A DNA stretch of 64,000 bases from Ilyonectria destructans (lineage: Eukaryota; Ascomycota; Sordariomycetes; Hypocreales; Nectriaceae): NCBI GenBank assembly GCA_020740775.1, contig JAHEWK010000002.1, positions 4,216,001 to 4,280,000 of the forward strand, written 5' to 3'. The notes beneath the pieces are model-generated. The model was given only the letters and a program-made list of their open reading frames with translations, made no database searches and was not told the origin of the DNA. Position 1 is the stretch's first letter. Each line of letters opens with the position of its first letter. Positions 1-10,797 of this stretch are shown here, one piece after another. Made by a program: the position numbers and the translations under genes.

Positions 1-1317
1 AGAATTCCGGGTTCTTTTTGACAGCTTCCCAATCGGTCTGGTGCCATCTATGGCGGGTCTCCCATCCCATACGCTGGGTCAAGCTCGTACGGTTGTATCT
101 ATTGCTTTGTCAGTATACCTCTCAGTATGCACATGATAGAACTGTCCTACCTCAAAGCCTCATAAATCTTGAGGCTAGTTCGGATATTGTCCCGTCCGCC
201 ACGTGAAATTACAGTGGCGATAGTGGCACCATCTTCGATGGCCTGGGCAGCACCTGAGCCAGAGGTGGCCAGGTGAGGGTGAGCAGAGTCACCCGCCAGA
301 GCAATGCGGCCCCCATCGCTAATCCATCTCTTGACAGGATCCCTCCACAGAAGCTTCCAGTCAATGAGAGCTTCTTGGGGGATTGCCTGAACAACAGCCT
401 TCAATGTCTCATCCCAATCCTCGATCACCTTCATCATCTCGCCCTTTTCTCCAGGAAAGCTCCAAGACTCTTCCAGAGTGTAAGTATCCTGTGACTAGTT
501 AGCCTCAGTAGCCAGGTTTAGATTAAATATGGCATCGTACTTCGTGAGTGCAAAAGCAGACGGCACTTTTTAAGGAAGCATTAATGTTGAGAATTGCGTG
601 GATATTCTCCCCAATCCACACTTGAAAATGGTCGGAATCGGCGTCCACAAACTTCTTAGTAAGAGGATTGGCTGCAAGGCGCTCCAAGGGGAACCAGGAT
701 CGGTAGACGGCAAAGCCACTACTCTTAGGACGTCCATCACTTCCAGTAACATAGACTCTGCCTTTGCTATGGATTCCGTCACAGCAGATGACATAATCAG
801 CACTGTGACGGACACCATTCGCCACAATACCAGCAGAATCCTCATCTTCAAAGTAGTCGTCGACCCGCTGTCCTAGGTGGATCGGAATTCCAAGCTTCTT
901 GGCATGGTCAACCATAAGCTGCTGAATTCTGCCGCGGCTGGAAAAAATGTTAGGCGCGCCCTCGAAGGATTCCGGGAGAGGCTGATCGAGGATCTTGCGG
1001 CCATCCTGGGTGCACATGGTCATTCGCTCAGGTTGCCCGGATATCTTCACAGCCTGTTCGAGAACGTCATCCCACCGGCTCATGACTCTAGTACAGTTTG
1101 CGCTCATTAAAATCACATCGCCTAAACAGTTTCGGTTAGTCAAGTAAACATGGGTAGATATTGCGAGCATCATATCTGGAAACGAACCAGCGGTCGACAA
1201 ATCCTGGACCCTCTCAAAAATCTCAACATTCACATTCTTCCTGGACAGCTCAATGGCAGTTGATAGCCCAGCAAATCCTCCACCAACGATGATGGTTTTA
1301 ATATTCGTCTGTGTCAT
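1..1317 (-). CDS. FAD-dependent monooxygenase (salicylate hydroxylase-like), C-terminus cut by window edge
   Basis: Predicted flavoprotein hydroxylase that would use FAD and NAD(P)H to oxidise an aromatic or polyketide-like substrate; the substrate cannot be told. The ATG at 1315-1317 opens with a dinucleotide-binding GGGFAG motif near residue 12 and an acidic FERVQ strand end. CDGIHS and GDSAHP are the DG and GD motifs of the group A flavin monooxygenases. Splicing by eye gives introns near 1184-1127 (joins TAG to DVILMSAN), 548-496 (joins CTHE to DTYTLEESW) and about 152-97 (joins KIYEAL-R to YNRTSLTQRMGW). The last visible residues are at position 1, so the protein continues outside the window. 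Next to it lies a pseudogene and no biosynthetic partner, so a secondary-metabolite role is not supported here. The family is confident; the exact reaction is unknown. Confidence 0.85.
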
Positions 1318-1930
1318 GTTGGAAAATTTCTTTAAATGAATCGTGAGGTCAATCAGAACTGTACGGTGCTGCTTACCAGGCAGGCAGAAGTTGTGAAGAG
1401 TATAGCTTCATTTAATATCCAAACAAACGACAACTCTGGTCCCAGTTTGGAACTCCAACAGCCTCAACATACGATTTCAGGTTCTGCCCGTGTCGCTCCG
1501 GCCCCGGCTTGCGGGTGAGGCTGAGAAGGCCGAAAAGCTACGCCCGGCGACAAGCTTCGGGCCGAGCAATTTGAACAAGGCTCGGCGCCGAAGCACCGGC
1601 CCTCTGTATTTCAAGCCTCTAACATAGATATCATCAATTCCCTTCGGATCTCTCATTACCCGTACACAGATTAGATGTGTTCGGCTAGTCTGAGGCTTCG
1701 GCGCTACCCGGCCGTCAACAAGCGTTCGGAGCACCTCTTCGGAGGACATATTCCTAATGGTACAGGGATGGCTTCGAGATGCCAATGAATCTTAGCTGTC
1801 CCTGGTTCCTTCGGACACGGAGGCGCTCCGGGGGACCGGGAAGGTAGGAATGGTAGGAAAGTGGGGCGTTACGGGCCGGCGCCGATACCGTGTAGAATCG
1901 GTCGATTCGTATGTCGAGCAACGTTGATGG
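1318..1930. other. Intergenic, no gene seen
   Basis: A GC-rich stretch near 1480-1620 has open frames on both strands, but none gives a family I recognise. It may be old repeat material. Confidence 0.4.
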
Positions 1931-2461
1931 AACAACGGCATGTTGTAACTTGGGATGGGTACAATTCGGAACGGAGAAATTGAATCAATCGGACGATCAT
2001 TCGCGTCACCATTGATAGCCACTGAAGGGCCGAACCCAATGTAGAATGAACACTCAAAGGAGGATTCGTAGAAGCCAGCTCATTCTCATTCAATTGTTGC
2101 ATTGATACTTACCGTTTCCGGGCTCAGGTTATGTTAGTTGCGACAAGTTGTTGTGGTAGAAGCCGTATTCATCAGGGTTCCACGCCGGTCTGAGATTCCA
2201 GTCGTCCTTCTCTGTGTGTGTTTACTGACTCGGCAGGGAAGTATCACGATTCCCGATCACCCGCGGAGTCAATTAGACTGGAGCATCTTAAGTTTGGCCA
2301 AATAACACTCAATCTCTTCATGCACAAGAACCATCTGGCTCTCTAGGAGTTCGGGCATGCCCACGCCTTCAACATATTCCGTAATCAGGCAATACGCGCC
2401 GTCATCCTCAAAGCCGCAGTGACACGTCGGAACTGGGATACCAATCACCATCCATTTGGAT
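1930..2461 (-). pseudogene. Decayed phosphotransferase (APH/kinase-like) gene fragment
   Basis: Minus-strand translation gives pieces that line up in order with fungal aminoglycoside-phosphotransferase-like proteins: a CLITEYVEGVGMPEL stretch near 2390, then SGIVILPCRV, DDWNLRPAW, and FYHNNLSQ, which resembles the catalytic HNDLSQ loop. The pieces are broken by stops. Two TGA codons follow QSN near 2270, and two TGA codons fall where the family has tryptophan near 2085. The catalytic loop reads HNNLSQ, so the Asp has become Asn. A reading-frame change is also needed. No intact version exists here. The matching is from memory of the family, so the family name is moderately sure and the broken state is sure. 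Confidence 0.55.
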
Positions 2462-3128
2462 TGGTTGAGTGGATATTGTGTGGTTAAAGAGCCCAGCGGT
2501 TACAAGTTATTCAAGGTGGGGCAACGATGAGCATTCTCATGAGTAGGACTTTTGATGTAAATGAGGCTCAGGGTGAGCAGACAGAAGGTGTAAGAGAGCC
2601 AGTGACTTATGTTATATCAGGCGATGATCAGAGGTTCTTGCTAATCATGAGGATAATGGAGTAAAGGTGGGATGAACTTGTCGTATCGTAAAATCTTGAT
2701 GTCGTGCTCCTCAGCTCTTTGTTTGGGTACCTAAATTACCTTCACGACCCGCCAGCGGAGGCTCTTCATAAACCGAGCATCCACAATACTTGGCACTACA
2801 GTACAACTCTGATTCAATGCCTTGCACAACTGTTCTGCCTACTGCGCTAAAGTCGTGTATGATATGAGCTGGACTTCCTCTTTTTTTTTATGGCAACGGG
2901 TGCCTTGGCTTGTATATCCAGTCAGTGCTTACCCCCGGGCTGCTGGCTCCTGCCTAGCTCCCCTTGCGCTTCTGCCTCACCTGAGCCTCAGTGGAGCAGC
3001 CAACATCTACACATCTTGAAAAGCTGCCAGGCACTCTGTCTAATTCTTTTCTCTGTCGTACGCACACAATCTCTCGAGGCTTTTCAGGCTTGCTTCCCAC
3101 AACTATCTCACTTGGATCAATCCTAGCC
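2462..3128. other. Intergenic / upstream region of the metallophosphoesterase
   Basis: No convincing coding sequence. The part next to 3128 is the expected promoter and 5' leader of the phosphoesterase. An upstream in-frame ATG at 2991 would add 46 residues without family-like content, so I treat it as leader. Confidence 0.4.
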
Positions 3129-4169
3129 ATGTCCGAAAACCCCGCCTCAACAACAAAAATCAAGACACGCATCCTCATCATATCCGACACGCACGGATTC
3201 AAGCTCAAACCAAAGCTTGATTCTGATCCCACAACCGAAGATGAGCTCAGCCAGGACGACATCAGATGGGTGCGCACCGGATTTCGAGAACCGCTGCCCG
3301 AAGCAGACGTCGTTCTCCACTGCGGCGATCTGACCAAGAGATCCAAGGTCTCCGAGTTCAAAGACACCTTCGATATGCTGCGCGCAATCCGCGCGCCCCT
3401 CAAGCTGGTCATTGCGGGGAATCATGACTTGGTGCTCGATGAACCCTACTGGTATCGCGAGTGGAACGGCCCCAAGAAGACGGTAGACAAGGTTCAGGGC
3501 ATTGTCAAGGCTGCGGAAGATGACGGAGTGCAGTACCTGACGGAGGGCGTCCACCATTTCGCTCTCGACAATGGAGCCCTGCTAAAGGTTTTCGCCAGCC
3601 CATACACGCCAATCTATGGGGGTTGGGCATTCCAGTACCAGAACTCGCACGACTTCAACATCCCCTCGGATGTGGACGTCGCCATGACCCACGGTCCACC
3701 GCGTGGTATCCTCGACCTTGCAGGCATGCCAGGCTCAAGCACCAAGGCCGGTTGTCCCGACCTTCTCGAGGCCGTTTACCGTGCCAAGCCCAAAATTCAC
3801 TGCTTCGGCCACATCCACGAGGCATGGGGCTCACAACTGATACGGTGGAAGGGTGGCGACGACGGGCCTACCCGGGTCCAGTCCGTCGTGAGTTCAGAGG
3901 ATTCAAATCAGACGACCATGGCGGATATAATGCCGGATCCATTCACCCAGGATGAAGAGGCACTGAAGGCGAAGACGAAGAGCCTCATTGAGATGAGCCA
4001 GCAACGCGGGGCTTACATAGACCTTTCAGAAGGCCCGAATCGTCTCGCGGTGGGGGAGCAGACGTTGTTCGTGAATGCGGCCATCATGAACATGCGATAT
4101 CGGCCGGTCCAGCTGCCATGGCTGATTGATGTGGAGTTGGAAAAGGCGGAAGCGACTTGCCAGGCCTAG
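3129..4169 (+). CDS. Calcineurin-like metallophosphoesterase
   Basis: Single-exon, 346-residue protein of the binuclear metallophosphoesterase superfamily, closest in layout to fungal MPPED-type Ser/Thr phosphatase-domain proteins. The metal-binding blocks appear in order: SDTHG near residue 19, HCGDLT near 62, AGNHD near 95, MTHGPP near 185 and CFGHIHEAWG near 220. All expected Asp, Asn and His ligands are present, so an active enzyme is likely. The substrate (phosphoprotein, nucleotide or other phosphoester) cannot be read from sequence. I chose the ATG at 3129 because RILIISDTHG starts soon after it. There is no signal peptide or membrane segment, so it is probably cytosolic. Confidence 0.9.
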   Translation: MSENPASTTKIKTRILIISDTHGFKLKPKLDSDPTTEDELSQDDIRWVRTGFREPLPEADVVLHCGDLTKRSKVSEFKDTFDMLRAIRAPLKLVIAGNHDLVLDEPYWYREWNGPKKTVDKVQGIVKAAEDDGVQYLTEGVHHFALDNGALLKVFASPYTPIYGGWAFQYQNSHDFNIPSDVDVAMTHGPPRGILDLAGMPGSSTKAGCPDLLEAVYRAKPKIHCFGHIHEAWGSQLIRWKGGDDGPTRVQSVVSSEDSNQTTMADIMPDPFTQDEEALKAKTKSLIEMSQQRGAYIDLSEGPNRLAVGEQTLFVNAAIMNMRYRPVQLPWLIDVELEKAEATCQA

Positions 4170-4514
4170 ACCCTAAAGAGAGTGGTAGATTTGTGGTTAG
4201 ATTTATAGATAAATAGGGAAACATGGGCGGAGTCGGCATCACAGCATCTCCAGGCTTGGTATGGAATTCGATGGATGCTTGATATATTCAAGCAAATGCA
4301 TTTCTATCATTAATTTTGGCCATGTTATTAAGTCCTAGTTGACGAGACGAAATTCCCCGTCTCAATCAACCTTCAGAAGCATCGTATCCCGTGGTACGTT
4401 CTCATGCAGCACGTCATTAGTCCTAGATTCGCATCCAAGTCCAAGAAGTTCAAGTTCCCAACACGTTCCCGTTTCCTCATATCCCTTATATGGGTACAGC
4501 TCTTAACTCTGTGC
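4170..4514. other. Convergent 3' region
   Basis: AT-rich 3' flank between two converging genes; nothing else seen. Confidence 0.4.
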
Positions 4515-5220
4515 TTACAGAGCAAGGGCAGCGGCGAAGACGGCGAGCAGGGCGCCAACGGCAGGGCCAGCAATGGCGGCAGCGTTGGTCTGGCTGGGGG
4601 AAGCCGACCCGGTGGTGGAGCCGCCAGATCCCGAGCCGGAGCCGGAGCCGGAGCCAGATCCGGTGGTCTCGGAGGAGCTACCGCTCTCGGTCTTGGTGGC
4701 CTCGCCGGTCTTGGTGCCGTTCTTGATGGGAGTCAGCGCGGAGCTGGAGGTCAAGACAGCGGTGGTCACGGCGGCGGTAGTCTCCTTGGTCACTGTGCCG
4801 GTCTCTGAAGCGGTCACGCTAGCAGTAGCCTCCGCAGTACCGCTGCCAGCGGTGGCAGAGTAGGCGACGCAGAGAGCACCGGCAGCGTCCAGGGCCTTGA
4901 GGAGGTCGCTGCTCGAGCAGGCCTTTTGCAGGCAGGGGCCGGCGGCGGCGGCGAGCTTGGCCTGGGTCTCGGCGGAGCACAGGCAGCCAGAGTCGGTGGG
5001 ATCGCAGTTCGTCTCCTTGATGCCATCGGTGATGCATTTAACCTAGAGAGGAGATGATCAGTTGTGTACGTTGTAGAGGTTGACGGCGGAATCTGGGTGT
5101 TTGCAGGTTGCTGGGGCGATGCTATGTTGGGGTAGCACTTACAGCGCACTCGGGAACGCCATCGAGGTTCTGGGCGGCAACGAGGCCAGCAGCGGCGAGG
5201 GCGAAGAAAGCGGCCTTCAT
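4515..5220 (-). CDS. CFEM-domain GPI-anchored cell-wall/plasma-membrane protein
   Basis: Two exons: 5143-5220 and 4515-5042, with a 100-bp intron (donor gtaagt). The product is 201 residues. Residues 1-16 are a signal peptide (MKAAFFALAAAGLVAA). Eight cysteines follow with CFEM spacing (PECAVKC, NCDPTDSGCLC, GPCLQKAC, GALC). Next come a Ser/Thr-rich stalk, a (GS)n run and a hydrophobic C-terminal tail that suits GPI attachment. CFEM proteins of fungi bind haem or act at the wall surface, and some are effectors. The Asp between the conserved cysteines, which is often the haem-iron ligand, is present in CDPTDSGC. Haem binding is inference. The neighbouring GPI2 gene makes the anchor this kind of protein uses, but the two genes are 3 kb apart. 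Confidence 0.9.
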
Positions 5221-8189
5221 TTTGAATGTGTGTGTACGGACGGGTCAACGAGTGGGAGACTGGTTAAACGATTGTAGCTGAGGCGCGAGTAGGCGTATTT
5301 ATGGGAGTATGTACGTTCTGGTGGTGTGTGGGAGGGAGGGAGCTCAACTAGCTAGGTCGGCCAGAGGCTTTTATATATGTCGGGTGCCTGCGGACTACTG
5401 CGTCTGGAAGCCGTCAATCCAGACAGCGGCAGGTCCCTGCTACCCCAGAAGTCATGGCATTCTGGACCCGACGAAGCGAGCAGCCGGCGGCAGAAGTTGG
5501 AGCGCATTGAGTCGACGGGCGAGCCATCCCGGAAGAGCTCCCATGTCGGCTGGTCGGAGCTTGGAACATGGCGGCCCCTGTGCCCTGGACGGACCTGCTC
5601 CTCGGCGTCTCAGTGCAACGCCACTGAAAGCTACGCCCTGTCATGGTGCAAAGAGGACAAATAGTACGGAGACGGGTTGGGGTAGCGTGGTTGTTTGGGT
5701 TGGTGGTGTGGGTTCACTTGACTTGTATGTGGTACATGTTGCTAATAACGAGCCGTAGGCCCATAGCTCACGTTTCGCGTAACTTGACTCGCTCGCTGAA
5801 AGCGGCCGTGCCATTCTCGTCAGGTTGGGCCTGGACTAGGGCTAGTTTACGATTATTACGAAGCCCGTGCCGCGTTCCGTTGAGGCTTTTGAGCTGAATT
5901 GACTTTGACTGGTTTTATTAGCTGGCTGGCCGGGCTGGTGGCCGACGCGCTGGCGGTGCCCCCGACAACGGCAAAGCAACGACGCGCTGGGAAGAAGCAT
6001 CGCCAGGGATCGATCAAGCCTGACGACGTGGCAAGGTTTTTATTCGGGGGCTTTTAGTGACAAGCTCATCTCACGTTCCGGGAACGGGATAGGTCATCAT
6101 GTAACTTACCATACTCTACTAGGCTGTAAGGCGTCGCCAGAGAGAGAGCAGCCAGGGAATGCGGGTTGGATTGTTGGATTGGCTGGGGGAAATGCCCTGG
6201 TCGGTGATCATGGGGCAGCAGCAGGGGACCCGATGTTGGTAGAACACGCCACGTACCGAGAGACCTGGCGATAAATCCAGTAAATAGCGGTCGACAACCG
6301 CGGCGGTATGGAATTACAACACTTTGTCTGGTAGGGCTGTATTGGTTCGACCGGCAGAGAGAAAAAGACAAACGCAGACAACCCTCCCATCCTCATCTCG
6401 CTAGGATGGAGCTTACTGAAACCATGACCCCGATGAGAATGGCTTGAATGGACCAGCTTTCAGTAGCCCGAGGCTTATTTGCGTCGACTAGCTATAGAGT
6501 TGGGCGACGGAAGGGGGATACCCATAAATCCATGATGCATAATTGGTGCAGTTATCCGTCAGAAAGTGAGGGGAATTGTGGCCGTGCCGGTTGAATTCAG
6601 ATGAAATTGAGCCATGGATAGGATGCCTGCTTACTTACAGCTCATCCTATCACCACCACCACGCTCAAGGGCATAACTGGGTAAAACAGGGCCGTTTTAG
6701 GTTCGCTGGCCGTGGTACCGGTACATGTATGATGTCCCGTTGATATGGACCCTGGGCAGAACCAGACATTTGCTGGGCCGAACTGGTGCTGCTAATTTGG
6801 GAATCTGGTGATGGTTCCAAGTCATTGAGAGAGAGACCTGTCTCTGGTTCGGCTCGGTCCCTTGTACATCCCAGAGCTTGATATTCGCACCGACTTCCCG
6901 TCTCATGATGACAACGCTGGGATTCGTAAGCCTTGGTGCATAGTGAAAAGTGAAAAGTCACCTTTTTGGGTTCCCCCGGCCACGAGAGCACTACCGGTAT
7001 CTGACGGACACGCATACACACACACACATACAAACACACAACAAGCCAAGCCAAACAAGCCAAACAACGCCTGGCTTCGCTGCACAGCCAGGATGGGCTT
7101 GGAGCCTGCAGCCCGCAGCCTGCCCCAACGCGAGCTGCATGCATGTCTCTGCAGCCCTTCTAATACGAGCGTGAGTGGCAGCCGTGCAGGACGGGATTGG
7201 ATCAATGTGCATAGCAGCAGGCACCGCCAAAAGAAACAGTCGTCAGTCGTACTAGAACACAATCCATGTCCCACGATTCCTTCCAACAAACACACCGCCG
7301 CCTCCATGCTTCTGCCATCATCTGCCGGTGTTTTGGCCGTTTGCCAAGTCTCAGCCCGCGGTTCTCTCGGCTCCTTGTCTCAGACACACCCCATGTTATA
7401 GTTCACCCGCGTTTTCCTACAATTTCCTGCGCCGATCGTTTCGTTTGTTCGCGGGCGCATTCGGGTCAGTGCAGCTGTGGGATACCGGTACGTAAAATCA
7501 TCAATTAAGCTCTTGCAAGGTTGGGAGAAGGACAGGGGTGGAGGGGACGGGGCGGGCTGTGTCGGTATCACGACCCGAACTGCTTAAAGCAATGGAACGA
7601 ACTTGCGGGACGGGATTGAACTAGACTGGGCTTCCAACTGCCGTGCGATGCACGCTGCAGCGATGATGGCCTGTCTGTAGGTTAACTGGCATCTGAGGCG
7701 TTCGCTGTGGTAAGACACGTAAGTGGCTGTGCTGTGCATCAAAGACAGCAGGTCCATGCGGAATACTCATGGCTTTCTGGAGAGTCCTTTGTGTTTCTCG
7801 TCGGCTGAACAGAACGGCATGTTACCTTCTACGCCACGCAGGTAGGAGGATGACGCGTCAATGGACAGACATGTCATCCAATCCATGTTCTACCACATAG
7901 TGAACCCTTCGGATTGGTTAGGTGTATCCGATCAGCAAGATGTAGCTCGAGTGGCAGTGTCTAGGACAAGACGTTCGGTCCTTCGTCCGTTTAACATGTC
8001 CCGAGTCTCGTTCCCATATCCTATCCTGACTCTCCTTTCTCGGGTTTCCTTTGTTCAACGACCCCGATATATCCCATGTCGAGGTTCAGTATACGAGACG
8101 ATCACCAAACAATGAGACCGGGGAGCAACGGAATTCATTCATCAGAAGCGCATGCAGCGTAATTAGACATTAGGGTAATCTATACGTCT
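5221..8189. other. About 3 kb without a recognisable gene
   Basis: Several short frames on both strands, none with a family signature or convincing splice structure. It contains a CA/TACA microsatellite near 7009-7040. The left part is the upstream region of the CFEM gene; the right end is the 3' flank of GPI2. Confidence 0.4.
7009..7062. repeat. CA-rich microsatellite and AAGCCAA repeats
   Basis: A short (CA)n run with interruptions is followed by several copies of CAAGCCAA. It is non-coding. Confidence 0.7.
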
Positions 8190-9617
8190 CTATGAATCCT
8201 CATCCCAGCGGGGCCTGCTCATGATTATCGGCCTCGCTGGATCCCATGGTCCTCGTATCTCATTCTTGTACTTTTGCAGCCCAATGAGCCACCAACTGCA
8301 CCCTCCCGTGGCCAGCACGGCGATCAATACTCCCACGACCATGCCCACGAAGCCACTCTTCCATGGCCATCCACCTGTTCCCTTGGTGTCGCCCAGGATC
8401 AAACCGACACCGAGACCGGCCCCCAGGACCAGCAGGACAGATAACAGCACATGGAATTTCCAGCTGCGGTGCCGGACGTAGCGCCGAAAGACTGGGAACA
8501 GACCAAAAACCTCAATGCTGAAGAGGGTCAGACTAAAGACATGCTTTGTAGAGGGCAACCGGCTGGCTAGCACGGTCGAGGCCATGAGCGCAGCATTGGT
8601 CGATAGAGAAGCAGGAAACTTGGCACCCACGCCTCCTGAGTAGTCAAAGAAGAAGATGTTCATGGCAAGCAGCCAGAAGGACATAGCCCAGATACTGTCC
8701 TTAGAGGTGGACAGCGTCAGAGACTTGAGTATAGGGCTGAGTCCGAGAAGGGTACAGTAGATGAGTAACGCCGACTTGATGGTTTCCAACCTCTGGTGGG
8801 AGCGATTCTCTTCAACTGGAAAAGGAGGCGGAAGTTCGGGGAGGTGTTCTTGGCTCGTTCGGGGCGTATGCGAGAGGCCGCTGCCATTGTGCGAAGCCAG
8901 AGAGGTCGTCGACCCAGATTGAGGCCGCCGAACCGCGAGATGCAGGTTGGTCGTCGAACTTGCAGCTGAAGGGACAGTCGATGGCGCAGAGTCAACCCGC
9001 AATGGAGGACGCCGAATACTGCCCGCACGACCTGGTCGCCTCATGCTGCCTGACCTCCCCGTCACAGTGGCAGCCACGCCTCCTAGCTCGTCGCGGTCGT
9101 CGGCCTCGGATAGCCAGCGCTCCCATAGAATCCAGCCCACGAATGTGGCACCGCTGCTCCAGCTGGTGACTGAGACAGGGGATACGCGCAACTGGAAGAT
9201 GCCGACGAAGCAAACGATGAAGATGATGACGGAGCAGACATGTTGCAGGATAACCGTCGAGTCGGCAACGAGGGGCCAGAAATCGTATGGCTTTAGTCGG
9301 GGGTTTAGTTGGAGGTTTTCGAGAAAAGTTGCTTGGTCGGTGTAGTTGTCAGGGTCTATAAGCATCCCACATGCGTCAGTCACTTGAACCAAGATAGGAG
9401 TGGGAGGTTATGGGCAGGACGCACATGACTGCTTCACCCACATCAGCTTCTTCCACGGACGCTTCCGCCTGCGACTCCTGCTGCGCTCGCTCCGGAGAGG
9501 ACGCGGGGGCGAGACGAAGGCATCGTCGGGCGAGAGGTGGGAGCGGCCGAAGGCGTGAAGGGCTGCGGAGCCGTTGAGCGAGGGGAACGAGGTCTCGTCG
9601 TCGGTGGGGGAGGGCAT
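8190..9617 (-). CDS. GPI2: GPI-GlcNAc transferase subunit Gpi2 (PIG-C)
   Basis: Membrane subunit of the complex that moves GlcNAc from UDP-GlcNAc to phosphatidylinositol at the ER, the first step of GPI-anchor synthesis. Exons are 9425-9617 and 8190-9355; joining them restores WVKQSYPDNYTDQ, a conserved Gpi2 stretch. The product is 452 residues. Further family blocks are LKPYDFWPLVADSTVI, HVCSVIIFIVCFVGIF, SIWAMSFWLLAMNIFFFDYS, KFPASLSTNAALMASTVL and HVFSLTLFSIEVFGLFP. There are several hydrophobic helices, and a low-complexity Ser/Arg-rich loop lies at about residues 160-230. The start at 9617 is the first ATG in frame; the exon before the intron is basic and likely cytosolic. Confidence 0.95.
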
Positions 9618-10350
9618 GCTCAAGCCTTTGGCACTAGAGGCCTACGACAGGCCGTTCGCGGCGGCGGTGAGATGCGGCGATCGGGCGGGAGAGGTCGGGG
9701 GAGCGACGAGACAAGCGTCGAGCTGGTTGATGCAGTCTGCAGAGGGATAGGCCGACTCGGGATGATGCTGCGTGGATGGTTTGTCAAGTTGCAGCGGGTG
9801 GGTCGCCGAGGATTTAGTGGGCAGCCGGTGGCGAGTGCCACAGGGCATGGCAGCGCCTGTGGGGGGCGCCGGATCGCACTAGCTAGGTACCTATAGGCCG
9901 CCTAGGCGCGTCTGCTCAGGCGCGTTCCGCCCATTAGCCCCGTCGTAGAGTCTCCCGTCAGCTCACCGCGCAGCGTCCAGGCGCTATACTCGACTCGTGT
10001 GAGGATTAGACAGACAAGTGCTTATTAGCCGACGGGCGGGAAGAATAGTCGTCCTGTATCTCCCGCGCACGCATGAACCAGCAGCATGTTGCCGTCTCCC
10101 GTTGGCTCCCTAACGCCATGCAGTAGCAGCGGCTGCATGATGTGTGCGGGATGGGATGGGAAGGGATGGAAACCTGTTTTCTGGCTGTATTCTCTCTCGC
10201 GCCTTTGGACTGGGCGGACGACTGGTGAAAAGATAACAAGGGCGCAGGCGGCTTAAGTTAAGTTACAGCGTGGAATCCTGGTTGGGGCGTCTTCCAGCTG
10301 GGTGACGGCTAACCCGCCACTTCCCTCTCTCAGCGCAGTCTTCGGCCACT

Positions 10351-10420
10351 CTCAACCCTAATCTCAACCCTAACTTCAATCCTTGCCTCAACCATAACCT
10401 CAACCATCCTCAACCTCAAA
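10351..10420. repeat. Degenerate 12-bp tandem repeat CTCAACCCTAAY
   Basis: About five to six units of CTCAACCCTAAC-like sequence. The early units contain CCCTAA, the fungal telomere core; later units drift to CCATAA and CCATCC. Confidence 0.75.
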
Positions 10421-10707
10421 TGTCACCGGCCGAGCACTCGAGCCAAGCCTCATGGCTCGATCCCCCACGATCCACTACTACGCATGCGCTACCTACGCTC
10501 CCTGCGCTCCCTGCGCTACCTGCCTCCGCTGCTCACCCTGGCAGGCACGCCGGCCCGGTCTCCATCCTCGTGGCTCATGGGTTCGCCTCGGGTTCGCCTC
10601 AGGGCTTAGGAAGCCTTGCCTTAAACGTATATCATCACATCCCGCGCCAATGACCTAGGCTCTGCAAACCATGCATCCCAGATGACGCCAGGAGCATTTC
10701 ACCTTCT

Positions 10708-10797
10708 CAGCTAGCCAGTCAGCCAGTCAGCCAACCAGCCAGCCAACCAGCCAGTCAGACAACAATACGGCCATACAGCCAGCCAGCCCGCCATACC
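10708..10797. repeat. Tetranucleotide repeat (CAGC/CAGT/CAAC)
   Basis: Simple-sequence stretch of CAGCCAGT and CCAACCAG units, non-coding. Confidence 0.8.

Noticed and set aside
1..9617. Possible secondary-metabolite cluster around the FAD monooxygenase
   Set aside because: No synthase, transporter or pathway regulator is present; the neighbours are a phosphatase, a CFEM protein and GPI2.
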